DNA of 64,000 nt, from positions 514,638-578,637 of the forward strand of contig NZ_JACHWJ010000002.1 of assembly GCF_014191305.1 (NCBI RefSeq), read 5' to 3'. The notes below the pieces were generated by a model that was not told where the DNA came from, made no database searches, and worked only from the letters and a program-made list of their open reading frames with translations. Positions 8,787 through 16,243 of the stretch are shown piece by piece. This DNA comes from Pseudoclavibacter helvolus. GTDB lineage: Bacteria > Actinomycetota > Actinomycetes > Actinomycetales > Microbacteriaceae. The position numbers and the translations under genes were made by a program. How positions within the stretch are numbered: position 1 is the first letter of the stretch; each line of letters opens with the position of its first letter.

Positions 8787-9074
8787 CTAGGAGGCGGTCT
8801 TGGCGGCTTCCCGCGCGGCGATGCGTGCCTGCACCTCTGGCCGGCGCAGCGGAGGCGCGGACTTTGGGGGCTGGCGTCGCTCTGGCAGGTCCTCGAGGAG
8901 GTGCTCGGTGATGTGCGCGATCTCGCGGACGGCCTTCTCGAAGGCCTCGCGAGTGCGCTCCGTCGGATGCGTGATTCCGGAGACCTTGCGCACGTACTGG
9001 CGTGCGGCCGCCTCGATCTCGTTGTCGTTCGCGGCTGGTTCGAGCCCGCGGAGCTCCGTGATGTTTCTGCACAT
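8787..9074 (-). CDS. DUF2277-type small protein
   Basis: A 95-residue protein beginning MCRNITELRGLEPAANDNEI, the hallmark start of the DUF2277 family, followed by EAAARQYVRKVSGI and a basic tail. No biochemical role is established for this family as far as I know. The start at 9074 is fixed by the conserved MCRNI sequence. It converges on dinB (66 bases between stops). An IS3-type element is inserted only 13 bases upstream of the start codon (left end at 9088), so the native promoter has been displaced by about 7 kb. Confidence 0.88.
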   Translation of the reverse strand: MCRNITELRGLEPAANDNEIEAAARQYVRKVSGITHPTERTREAFEKAVREIAHITEHLLEDLPERRQPPKSAPPLRRPEVQARIAAREAAKTAS

Positions 9075-9170
9075 GCGCGTCAGGGTATGGGCTGACCCCG
9101 TTTGGTAGGTCCGGTGGTTGTGTGAGTCGTCCTGTTGCCCGGGGGTCCGGGCAGTGAGACTGGTCAGATC

Positions 9171-9455
9171 ATGACGAACAGCAGGAAGCGTCACACCTCG
9201 GAGCAGGTCGTCCGTAAGCTCGGGCAGGCCGACAGGATGCTCGCGGGCGGTAGCGACATCGCCGGGGTGTGTCGAGAGCTCGGAGTGTCCGAGCAGACGT
9301 ACTACCGGTGGCGGAACCAGTACGGCGGGCTGAAGGCCGACGACGCGAAGCGGCTGAAGGAGCTCGAGAAGCAGAACGCCACGCTCAAGCGGCTGCTCGC
9401 CGAGGCAGAGCTCGAGAAGGCCGCGCTCAAGGAGCTGGCTGAGGGAAACTTCTAG
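9171..9455 (+). CDS. IS3-type transposase OrfA
   Basis: A 94-residue helix-turn-helix protein (MTNSRKRHTSEQVVRKLGQA) with the segment GVCRELGVSEQTYYRWRNQY and a leucine-zipper-like coiled coil (AKRLKELEKQNATLKRLLAE), as in IS407/IS51-type OrfA proteins. It ends LKELAEGNF. The OrfB frame is open across this stop, so a programmed -1 slip near 9445 can produce the OrfAB fusion, the active transposase in this family. Confidence 0.92.
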   Translation: MTNSRKRHTSEQVVRKLGQADRMLAGGSDIAGVCRELGVSEQTYYRWRNQYGGLKADDAKRLKELEKQNATLKRLLAEAELEKAALKELAEGNF

Positions 9456-9505
9456 GCCCGGGCAGGCGCCGCGCCGCCGTCGACCACCTCAAGCGCAAGC
9501 TGCGG

Positions 9506-10321
9506 GTGAGCGAACGAATGGCGTGCCGTCTGGCCGGGCTGAGCAGGTCCGCATACCGTCGCCCGCTCCAGGGTGAGACGACAGCCGACCCGGACCTGGC
9601 GTTGCGGGACTGGCTGCGGGCGTATGCGAAGAAGCACCCGCGGTGGGGATACCGCAGGGCCTACCACGATGCCCGCGGCGAGGGGTGGGTCGTGAACCAC
9701 AAGAAGATCCAACGGCTCTGGCGCGAGGAAGGGCTGCGCGTCCCGCAGCGGCGTCGCCGCAAACGCGTTGGGTCTTCGACCGTCGACGCCCCGGCAGCGG
9801 TCGCACCGAACCTCGTGTGGGCGGTGGACTTCCAGTTCGACGCGGACGAGCAGGGCCGTCCGATCAAGATCTGCTCCATCGTCGACGAGCACACCCGCGA
9901 GTGCATCGGCGGGCTCGTCGAACGGTCGATCACCGCGGACCGGCTCACCGCCCACCTCGAGGACCTCGTCGCCGTCCGCGGCGCCCCCGCGGTGCTCCGA
10001 TCCGACAACGGCCACGAGTTCATCAGCGACGCGATGGCCGACTGGGCCGGCACCCGCACCGGCCTGTTCTACATCCCGCCCGGCTCGCCCTGGCACAACG
10101 GGTACGTCGAGTCGTTCAACAGCAGGCTCCGCGACGAGTGCCTGAACATCAACAGCTTCTACTCGCTGCTCCACGCCCAGGTCGTGATCGGCGACTGGAA
10201 GACCGAATACAACCACGACCGCCGGCATTCATCGCTCGGCTACCTCGCACCCGTCGACTACGCTCGGCAATGCACCCATCAATCGGAAACCGACGACTCG
10301 CACAGCGACCGGACCGAATGA
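9506..10321 (+). CDS. IS3-type transposase OrfB (integrase domain)
   Basis: The rve/DDE integrase part of the transposase. The frame is open from before the OrfA stop (…RRAAVDHLKRKLRVSERMAC), so translation most likely enters by frameshift; a GTG at 9506 is the first internal start. Seen are the HTH_21-like WGYRRAYHDARGEG segment, the first Asp in WAVDFQFDADEQ, the second in LRSDNGHEFIS and the catalytic Glu in NGYVESFNSRLRDECLN. It looks intact. Its last 168 codons are duplicated in the fragment at 15544-16048. Confidence 0.92.
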   Translation: MSERMACRLAGLSRSAYRRPLQGETTADPDLALRDWLRAYAKKHPRWGYRRAYHDARGEGWVVNHKKIQRLWREEGLRVPQRRRRKRVGSSTVDAPAAVAPNLVWAVDFQFDADEQGRPIKICSIVDEHTRECIGGLVERSITADRLTAHLEDLVAVRGAPAVLRSDNGHEFISDAMADWAGTRTGLFYIPPGSPWHNGYVESFNSRLRDECLNINSFYSLLHAQVVIGDWKTEYNHDRRHSSLGYLAPVDYARQCTHQSETDDSHSDRTE

Positions 10322-10611
10322 AGGGGGCGGCCCAGCCTCCCCCGGCATCTCGGGGGAACGTTCACAGTGTTCTCACGCGAAGGGACGCTGCTGCACGACG
10401 CGGAGAAGAGGTGCCAGGCCGCCCCGCAACACCGCGCGGGTCCCAGGATCACCGAGAGGCTGCCGCCGAATTCGATGGCCGGGCCGAGTGATTCGACCCA
10501 TGAGGGCGCCGGTCCCGGACTCACCCCCGAGGGGCGGAGCCGACATGCGGCGACGGCGCCACCCTCGCAAGGGTGACGCGTCGCTCGGCCGGGCTCGGCG
10601 ATGCAGGCCCG

Positions 10612-10652
10612 CCACAGGTGGGCGTGGTGGTGATGGCCACGCCCACCTGTGG
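10612..10652 (-). terminator. Hairpin terminator in the island (in the 10335-10656 gap)
   Basis: A perfect 16-bp stem (CCACAGGTGGGCGTGG with its complement) closes a 9-base loop, directly behind the stop of the minus-strand gene ending at 10657. In the rest of the gap, 10335-10611, I see no convincing gene, only short GC-rich frames. Confidence 0.75.
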
Positions 10653-10656
10653 TCGC

Positions 10657-11193
10657 TCAGGAACGGGCGAAGAACATCTGGTTGACGGACTTGTTCGCAC
10701 CCCAGGCGGAGGTGGGGCGGGAGCCCTTGCCGAGCTCCCACGCGATCGTCACCGAGCGACCACGCGTGATGGAACGCAGGCGCGAACCGGTGTGCACGTC
10801 ACCCACACGCGAGGACGTCTTGGCGTTGATCACGGCCATGACCTGCGCCTTGCTCGCGTCGGCGGGCACCCGCACCGTCACGAACTGCCAGTTGTTCGCG
10901 CCCCAGAGGGCGCGGTCCTCGCGGTAACGCAGCACGCCGTCGTCGTCGAGGCGCGCCGCGACCCGGGCCTGAGCCGCGGTCTTGGGCATGTACCGGTCCA
11001 CCTGGAAGGTGCGCTGCACCGCCTTCACTGCGGGGACGCTCGGACGGGTCGTCGGGCGCGTGGTGGGCGTGGTCGTGGGGCGCGTCGTCGGCGCGGGCAC
11101 CGTAGTCGCGGGCGACGAGGGCCGCGGCGTGATCGCCGGGACCGAGGTCGTCGGCGCCGGGCTCGTCGGCCGGGGGGCCGTCGTCGGGTACAC
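10657..11193 (-). CDS. Hypothetical protein with Pro/Thr-rich linker
   Basis: About 178 residues from a GTG at 11193. The first 55 residues are a Pro/Thr/Ser-rich, linker-like stretch (TTRPTTTPTTRPTTRPSVP). The remaining 120 form a folded-looking domain with FQVDRYMPKTAAQARVAARL, ALWGANNWQFVTVRVP and a C-terminal SAWGANKSVNQMFFARS. No signal peptide or membrane segment is seen in this frame; the linker suggests that a membrane or wall-anchoring N-terminal part once preceded it. The start is uncertain and the gene may be 5'-truncated or frameshifted near 11195. I do not recognise the family. A strong terminator follows. Confidence 0.55.
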   Translation of the reverse strand: MYPTTAPRPTSPAPTTSVPAITPRPSSPATTVPAPTTRPTTTPTTRPTTRPSVPAVKAVQRTFQVDRYMPKTAAQARVAARLDDDGVLRYREDRALWGANNWQFVTVRVPADASKAQVMAVINAKTSSRVGDVHTGSRLRSITRGRSVTIAWELGKGSRPTSAWGANKSVNQMFFARS

Positions 11194-11488
11194 GCAGCAC
11201 CGGAGCGGGGACGCCGTTTCTCCATGTGATGTCCCGTGTCGCCTGTCTGATCGACCCCGGCCTCACCTTCCTTAGCCGCGATGCCGAGGCCTGGTCCACG
11301 TTCTGCGGGCCGTCCGGGCGTGGACGGGCACGCCCGGCGCCGGCACAGAGCGTCCGAAGTGCCACGGGGCGGGCCGGCAGGCATGATCCGGGCGGGACGC
11401 GGCCCCGTTACCTTCTTCATACCCAGTTCGGGGAGTGATCCTTGGAGGGTGTTGGCCATCCCGGGCTCGGCATGACTCTGTGCTGGGC
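11194..11488. other. Island gap without a recognisable gene
   Basis: No convincing coding frame on either strand, and no tRNA or regulatory motif that I can name. It ends at the left terminal repeat of the second IS3-type element. It could contain the displaced 5' part of the minus-strand gene at 10657-11193. Confidence 0.4.
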
Positions 11489-11556
11489 TGCCGCTATGTT
11501 CTCGGACAGTAGCTCCCCGGTAAATTGGGTAGGGAAGTCGCCGGGAGGGGCAATTC

Positions 11557-11844
11557 ATGTCTCGTAGAAGATTTACGCAGGAATTTAAGGACGAGCTCTG
11601 TCAGGAGGTGATCGCGTCGTCGAAACCGATCAAGGACGTTGCAGCGTCGTATGGTGTGGGCGCGGAGACTCTCCGGAATTGGCTCGCGAAGTATCGGGCG
11701 GACAACCCGGTCACGGAACTCCCTGTGAGTGGATCGGAGCGAGAGCGACTCCGTGAGCTCGAGAAGGAAGTCCTGGAGCTACGGGCGGAGACCGCGTTCC
11801 TGAAAAGAGCTACGGCTTACTTCGCGCGGGAGCAGCGGTGGTGA
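11557..11844 (+). CDS. IS3-type transposase OrfA (second element)
   Basis: A 95-residue protein, MSRRRFTQEFKDELCQEVIA, with an HTH (IKDVAASYGVGAETLRNWLA) and a C-terminal coiled coil (ERLRELEKEVLELRAETAFL), as in IS3-group OrfA. It overlaps OrfB by 7 bases, which fits production of an OrfAB fusion by frameshifting. Confidence 0.92.
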   Translation: MSRRRFTQEFKDELCQEVIASSKPIKDVAASYGVGAETLRNWLAKYRADNPVTELPVSGSERERLRELEKEVLELRAETAFLKRATAYFAREQRW

Positions 11845-12725
11845 GCAAGTATGAATACATTGACTCCCTGACCATTGACGCGAGTGTTAATCATTCCGTC
11901 ACGAAAATGTGCGCTTGGCTTGGTGTTTCGAAATCTGGTTTCTATTCCTGGAGGGACCCGACGCCAACTCGCACGCAGGAGCGACGAGACGCACTTGTCG
12001 AGAAGATCACAATGTTCTTCGAAGCGTCGGACGGGACGTATGGGTATCGGCGAATTCACGCTGACCTTGCCGAGGCTGGCACGCACTGTTCCCCGGAGCT
12101 CGTTCGCCGCCTGATGGCTGAGCACAAGCTTGTGGCCTGCCAGCCTCGACCGTTCCGAGTCACGACAACCACGGATGGCGAGGAGCATGCCCTCCCGGAT
12201 CTCGTCGAGCGCGACTTCACGGCCACCCGACCGGGTCGGAAATTCGTCGGCGATATCACCTACATTCACACCTGGCAGGGTTTCGTGTATCTCGCGACCG
12301 TCATCGATTGCTATTCAAAGAAAGTCGTTGGGTGGGCCATTGAGGACCACATGCGGACCGAGTTGATCGAGCAGGCGCTCAGAAATGCCGCCGAGAGCAC
12401 ACCGATTGAGGAGGGCGCTGTGTTCCATTCCGATCGCGGAAGTGTCTACACGTCCAGCGATTTTCGGAAGTCGGTGAAAGATCTCGGAATGCGTTCCTCG
12501 ATGGGGCGAACTGGTGTATGTTGGGATAACGCGATGGCCGAATCATTCTTCGCTGCCTTGAAAAATGAGCGAGTGTATCGGACGACGTATCCGAGCAAGA
12601 AGCATGCTCGGAAGGATATCGTTCGCTATATCGAGGGGTTCTATAACAGTCGGCGTCGCCATTCGGGGTTAGGGTATCAAACGCCGAATCAGGTCCATCA
12701 CGGGCCACTCACGTTGGCAGCATAA
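11838..12725 (+). CDS. IS3-type transposase OrfB (second element)
   Basis: About 295 residues. The N-terminal part has CAWLGVSKSGFYSWRDP and YGYRRIHADLAEAG, a DNA-binding region of IS3-group OrfB. The rve domain shows the DDE residues in FVGDITYIHT, FHSDRGSVYTS and NAMAESFFAALKNE. The C-terminus RRRHSGLGYQTPNQVH is typical of the group. It appears intact. The GTG at 11838 is nominal, since translation normally comes from OrfA by slippage. Confidence 0.93.
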   Translation: MVSKYEYIDSLTIDASVNHSVTKMCAWLGVSKSGFYSWRDPTPTRTQERRDALVEKITMFFEASDGTYGYRRIHADLAEAGTHCSPELVRRLMAEHKLVACQPRPFRVTTTTDGEEHALPDLVERDFTATRPGRKFVGDITYIHTWQGFVYLATVIDCYSKKVVGWAIEDHMRTELIEQALRNAAESTPIEEGAVFHSDRGSVYTSSDFRKSVKDLGMRSSMGRTGVCWDNAMAESFFAALKNERVYRTTYPSKKHARKDIVRYIEGFYNSRRRHSGLGYQTPNQVHHGPLTLAA

Positions 12726-12846
12726 AAGTCATCGCATTCAGGCTGGGGACAGTCCGAAAACATCGCGGCAGACCATGCCCCCTGTCGCTGTTCATGATCT
12801 GGGGGGTGTTGTCACCGAGTCCCGGTTTGGCGGCTTGTGATCGCTG

Positions 12847-14183
12847 ATAGGGACAGGGCCCGGACGTGTTCCGAGTGTCGTTCGTAACGTGGATGTCGAG
12901 ACTCGCCGCTTCTTGGTTCGGCCAACGCTGGAACCGAAATTTGAGAGGGGAAGGGCTGATGGAAACAAGCATCACCGGACACGACAGCGTCGACGTGTTC
13001 ATCGGTGTCGATGTCGGCAAAGGCGAGCATCACGCGGTCGCGATCGACCGCACGGGGAAGAAACTCTTCGACAAAGCGCTGCCCAACGACGAGAGCAAAC
13101 TCCGCGCGCTCATCGATGGGTTGAAGGACCACGGGACGCTACTGTTCGTCGTCGATCAGCCTGCCACGATCGGCGCGCTGCCGATTGCGGTCGCGCAAGC
13201 CGCGGGAGTCCTCGTCGGCTACCTGCCGGGGCTCGCGATGCGCCGCATCGCGGACCTCCACGCGGGCGAAGCGAAAACCGACGCGAGAGACGCGGCCATC
13301 ATCGCGGAATCCGCCCGGACCCTCCCGCACGCCCTCCGATCGATCCAGCTCGCGGACGAGCAGGTCGCGGAACTCTCGATGCTCTGCGGCTTCGATGACG
13401 ACCTCGCGGGACAAGTGACCGCGACGAGCAACCGCATCCGCGGCCTGCTCACGCAGATTCACCCCGCGCTCGAACGAGTCCTTGGCCCGCACCTCGATCA
13501 CAAGGCCGTCGTTGATCTCCTCCAGCGTCACCCCGCGCCCGCGGATCTCGCGAAGCTCGGCCCGACACGGCTAGCCAACCGACTCGTAAAGCTCGCTCCC
13601 CGCATGGGCAAACGCCTCGCGGCCGAGATCATGCAGGCGCTCTCCGAGCAGACGGTCGTGGTCGTCGGCACGAACGCTGCCAGCCTCGTCCTGCCGCGCC
13701 TCGCGAAACAACTCGAAGACCTCCGCACCCAACGGGCCGAGATCGCGGTCGAGGTTGAACGGCTCGTCGATGCGCACCCTCTTCACCCGGTCTTGACGAG
13801 CATGCCAGGAGTCGGCGTCAGGACCGCAGCGAGACTCCTCACCGAAGTCGCCGGGAAACAGTTCGCGACCGCAGGTCACCTCGCGTCCTACGCCGGACTC
13901 GCGCCCGTCACGCGACGCTCCGGCTCTTCCATCCGGGGCGAGCACGCCTCCCGACGCGGGAACAAGATCCTGAAACGGACTCTGTTCCTCTCCGCGTTCG
14001 CGGCACTGAAAGACCCCGTCTCGCGCACCTACTACGACCGGAAACGCGCGCAAGGCAAACGCCACAACCAAGCCCTCATCGCACTCGCCAGACGACGCTG
14101 CGACGTCCTCTACGCAATGCTCCGAGACGGCACCATCTACCAAACCCCGACACCCCAAAACCCTTGACAAAACCATAGGGACA
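12847..14183 (+). mobile_element. IS110-type insertion sequence (boundaries approximate)
   Basis: The transposase at 12959-14167 defines the element. A 9-bp direct repeat ATAGGGACA occurs at 12847-12855 and 14175-14183 on either side of it. It may mark the shared core at both ends; IS110 elements lack normal inverted repeats and recombine at a short core. The stretch before the gene (about 12771-12958) has no coding frame and is where IS110-group elements carry their guide (bridge) RNA. The true left end could lie further left than 12847. Confidence 0.7.
12959..14167 (+). CDS. IS110-type transposase/recombinase
   Basis: About 402 residues from the ATG at 12959 (METSITGHDSVDVF), which has GGGGAAGG upstream. 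The RuvC-like DEDD N-terminal domain shows the first acidic residue in VFIGVDVGKGEHH, then FVVDQPAT and AKTDARDAAI. The C-terminal Tnp domain contains SMPGVGVRTAARLLTEV and the serine-nucleophile region SYAGLAPVTRRSGSS, both usual for IS110. It ends shortly before the right-hand ATAGGGACA. It looks intact. Confidence 0.93.
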   Translation: METSITGHDSVDVFIGVDVGKGEHHAVAIDRTGKKLFDKALPNDESKLRALIDGLKDHGTLLFVVDQPATIGALPIAVAQAAGVLVGYLPGLAMRRIADLHAGEAKTDARDAAIIAESARTLPHALRSIQLADEQVAELSMLCGFDDDLAGQVTATSNRIRGLLTQIHPALERVLGPHLDHKAVVDLLQRHPAPADLAKLGPTRLANRLVKLAPRMGKRLAAEIMQALSEQTVVVVGTNAASLVLPRLAKQLEDLRTQRAEIAVEVERLVDAHPLHPVLTSMPGVGVRTAARLLTEVAGKQFATAGHLASYAGLAPVTRRSGSSIRGEHASRRGNKILKRTLFLSAFAALKDPVSRTYYDRKRAQGKRHNQALIALARRRCDVLYAMLRDGTIYQTPTPQNP

Positions 14184-14402
14184 CCCCCCCCACCGGGGGT
14201 GACCCTGCCGGGACGCCGGGTCCGGACCCGGTCACGCGGCTCTCGGGACGGGCTGGGCGCGTACCTGCCGCTCTCAGCGCCCGCGACAGGGAGTTCCGCG
14301 AGTGGGCGACGGAGGTCGGGGGCCGGACATCCCGTTGTCGGCAGGTACGGTAGGGTCATACCGTCGAGCTCCCCGCCCGAGGGGCATGACGAGGAGGTCA
14401 GC

Positions 14403-15347
14403 ATGGCTCTGCGCGAACTCGAGTTCACGTCGCACAACGGCACCGACACCATCCAGGCCTGGGTGTACGAACCGGCGGTCACGCCGGTGGCGGTGGTCCA
14501 GCTCATCCACGGTCTCGGCGAGCACTCCCGCCGGTACCTGCACGTGACGGCCGCGCTAGTGGATGCGGGGTTCGTCGTGGTCGCGGACGATCACGCGGGT
14601 CACGGTCGGACGGCGATGCAGTCGGGGACGTGGGGTGACGCCGGTGACGAGTCGGCGACGGTCATCGTGCAGGACGAGGTGACGCTGTACCGGAAGGCCA
14701 AGGAGCTGTTCCCCGACCTGCCGTACGTGGTGTTCGGCCACAGCCTGGGGTCGATGATCGCGCGGGCGCTGGTGCTGCAGCCGGGTGTCGAGGTCGACGG
14801 GCTCGCGCTGGGCGGTATCGCCGTGGGCATGCGCGGTGTCGAGTCGACGCTGGATCGCGAGGCCCTGAAGGCTGCCGTGGCGGCCGACGGTTCCGCCCCC
14901 GCTGCGGATGCGTTGGTGGGCCAGCTGTTCGACGGCTTCTACGACCGCCTCGGCCCGGACTTCGGCCCGACGGACTGGGTGGCGCGCAACGCGGACGTCG
15001 TCCGTGATCACGGCCGCGACCCCTTCAACAACTTCGGCGCCCCCTTGAGCAACCGGTTCCTGCAGGGCTTCGTCGACGTGTACGACCAGGCCAACGGCGA
15101 CGACTTCTTCGACCGCCCTCCGCAGGTTCCCGTCGCGATCTTCGCGGGCGCGGAGGACCCGGTGACCAACTACGGCGAGGGTGCGCGCGAGGTCGCCCGG
15201 CGCCTGGAGGAGAAGGGCCACGACGTCGAACTCCACATCTACCCCGACGTCCGCCACGAGGTTCACAACGAGCCCGAGACCCGCGCCGAGATGGAGAACT
15301 CCCTCATCGAGTTCGTCCACCGCGCCGCCGGGCGGGACGACGCCTGA
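14403..15347 (+). CDS. Alpha/beta hydrolase, monoacylglycerol-lipase-like
   Basis: A 314-residue serine hydrolase of the Hydrolase_4/PldB type. The oxyanion stretch LIHGLGEHSRRY is followed by the nucleophile elbow FGHSLGSM, the acid in FAGAEDPVTNYG, and the His in PDVRHEVHNEPE near the C-terminus. Such enzymes cut monoacylglycerols or lysophospholipids; the substrate here is unknown. The ATG at 14403 is chosen because GAGGAGG lies 5-6 bases upstream and the protein begins with the family's first strand. There is no signal peptide, so it is cytosolic. It is the only recognisable metabolic gene in the island cargo and is closed by a perfect hairpin. Confidence 0.9.
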   Translation: MALRELEFTSHNGTDTIQAWVYEPAVTPVAVVQLIHGLGEHSRRYLHVTAALVDAGFVVVADDHAGHGRTAMQSGTWGDAGDESATVIVQDEVTLYRKAKELFPDLPYVVFGHSLGSMIARALVLQPGVEVDGLALGGIAVGMRGVESTLDREALKAAVAADGSAPAADALVGQLFDGFYDRLGPDFGPTDWVARNADVVRDHGRDPFNNFGAPLSNRFLQGFVDVYDQANGDDFFDRPPQVPVAIFAGAEDPVTNYGEGAREVARRLEEKGHDVELHIYPDVRHEVHNEPETRAEMENSLIEFVHRAAGRDDA

Positions 15348-15386
15348 CCCCCGAGGCGCACCCGGCCGCTCGCGCCCAAGCACCGT

Positions 15387-15430
15387 GACGGGGCCCTGCC
15401 GTGAGGATCGTCTCTCGGCAGGGCCCCGTC
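15387..15430. terminator. Bidirectional hairpin terminator after the hydrolase
   Basis: GACGGGGCCCTGCCG pairs perfectly over 15 bp with CGGCAGGGCCCCGTC across a 14-base loop. It stands between the hydrolase stop and the stop of a truncated minus-strand frame, and so can serve both. Confidence 0.8.
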
Positions 15431-15444
15431 GGTGATGTGAGGTC

Positions 15445-15543
15445 TCAGGCCATGACGGGACGCACGCGTCGCCCAGCGAGGGGCTCGTCCATGGTGACCT
15501 CGCGAAGCGGAGGATGTCGCCGGTGGCGCAGCGAGGGCGAGAG
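15445..15543 (-). pseudogene. Possible gene remnant cut by the IS3 fragment
   Basis: A minus-strand frame of about 32 codons ends PPLREVTMDEPLAGRRVRPV before TGA at 15445-15447, right beside a bidirectional terminator. It is interrupted exactly where the truncated IS3 copy begins (15544). The position and the terminator suggest the C-terminal end of a lost gene; the sequence is too short to identify. Confidence 0.35.
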
Positions 15544-16061
15544 GTGGGCGGTGGACTTCCAGTTCGACGCGGACGAGCAGGGCCGTCCGATCAAGATCTG
15601 CTCCATCGTCGACGAGCACACCCGCGAGTGCATCGGCGGGCTCGTCGAACGGTCGATCACCGCGGACCGGCTCACCGCCCACCTCGAGGACCTCGTCGCC
15701 GTCCGCGGCGCCCCCGCGGTGCTCCGATCCGACAACGGCCACGAGTTCATCAGCGACGCGATGGCCGACTGGGCCGGCACCCGCACCGGCCTGTTCTACA
15801 TCCCGCCCGGCTCGCCCTGGCACAACGGGTACGTCGAGTCGTTCAACAGCAGGCTCCGCGACGAGTGCCTGAACATCAACAGCTTCTACTCGCTGCTCCA
15901 CGCCCAGGTCGTGATCGGCGACTGGAAGACCGAATACAACCACGACCGCCGGCATTCATCGCTCGGCTACCTCGCACCCGTCGACTACGCTCGGCAATGC
16001 ACCCATCAATCGGAAACCGACGACTCGCACAGCGACCGGACCGAATGAAGGGGGCGGCCCA
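15544..16061 (+). mobile_element. 5'-truncated copy of the IS3-type element, 518 bp
   Basis: Bases 15544-16061 repeat 9817-10334 (constant offset 5727) with no difference in the encoded protein. The first 729 bases of the element, including all of OrfA, are missing. It ends with the right terminal repeat at 16061, followed by GGTA. The OrfB remnant runs to a stop at 16048 and has all three catalytic regions but no DNA-binding part. A chance open frame starting at 15401 reads into it and should not be annotated as a gene. Confidence 0.92.
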
Positions 16062-16133
16062 GGTACGCCGACGCTCTGCGAGCGACAAGCGAGTCTGCCT
16101 TCGGGAGCTGGGCTGGGCGCGACCACGCCCACA

Positions 16134-16212
16134 TGTCCAACTTGCGTGATGAACGCGTGGTCTCGGGGCCACCCGCTGCACCAACTGCCGTCTGAACACG
16201 GAAGTTGGTCAG
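16134..16212. repeat. 79-bp palindromic repeat, copy 1
   Basis: It has the same length as the copy at 30258-30336. The conserved arms are TGTCYAACTTGCGTGAYGAA at one end and GARCACKGAAGTTGGTCAG at the other. The arms are imperfect inverted repeats of each other (YAACTT and CGTG blocks match), while the middle 40 bases differ between copies. It lies 31 bases behind the treZ stop. It could be a REP/MITE-like element or a 3'-end processing or termination signal. Confidence 0.7.
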
Positions 16213-16243
16213 CGGTGGCCGCGGGAACCCGCCGCCCGCCGAG

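Larger units (their letters stand above)
9088..10334 (+). mobile_element. Complete IS3-type insertion sequence (IS407/IS51-like), 1247 bp
   Basis: The left end TGGGCTGACCCCGTTT and the reverse complement of the right end, TGGGCCGCCCCCTTCATT, form an imperfect terminal inverted repeat. Two overlapping frames code OrfA and OrfB. Bases 9817-10334 are repeated at 15544-16061. The left flank GGTA has no partner at 10335, but is found behind the truncated copy at 16062. Confidence 0.88.
11489..12770 (+). mobile_element. Second IS3-type insertion sequence, about 1.28 kb
   Basis: The ends match as inverted repeats: TGCCGCTATGTTCTCGGACA at the left, and TGCCGCGATGTTTTCGGACT read inward from the right, with terminal TG...CA as is typical of IS3 elements. 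It is unrelated in sequence to the IS3 copies bounding the island. The flanking triplets (GGC left, GAC right) differ, so no clean target duplication remains. Its base composition is visibly less GC-rich than its surroundings, which points to a different source. Confidence 0.82.
9088..16061. mobile_element. Mobile island bounded by two IS3-type copies
   Basis: The left edge is the left end of a complete IS3-type element preceded by GGTA (9084-9087). The right edge is the right end of a truncated copy of the same element followed by GGTA (16062-16065). GGTA does not flank the inner edges (10335 on, or before 15544). This is what one expects if a single IS with a 4-bp target duplication later received a circular segment carrying a partial IS copy by homologous recombination. 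The cargo (10335-15543) contains a hypothetical gene, a second IS3-type element, an IS110-type element and a hydrolase. The event order is inference; the repeats and flanks are seen directly. Confidence 0.75.

Noticed and set aside
10335..10611. Possible C-terminal gene fragment on the minus strand ending near 10373
   Set aside because: Composition is Arg/Pro/Gly-rich without a recognisable fold or neighbour; not enough to call.
14168..14402. Promoter of the island hydrolase
   Set aside because: I could not find a -35/-10 pair with acceptable spacing; only the ribosome-binding site is convincing.
15401..15543. An open frame that reads into the truncated OrfB and would give a 215-residue protein
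   Set aside because: The first 48 codons are unrelated filler across the terminator and the truncation point; only the IS part is meaningful.
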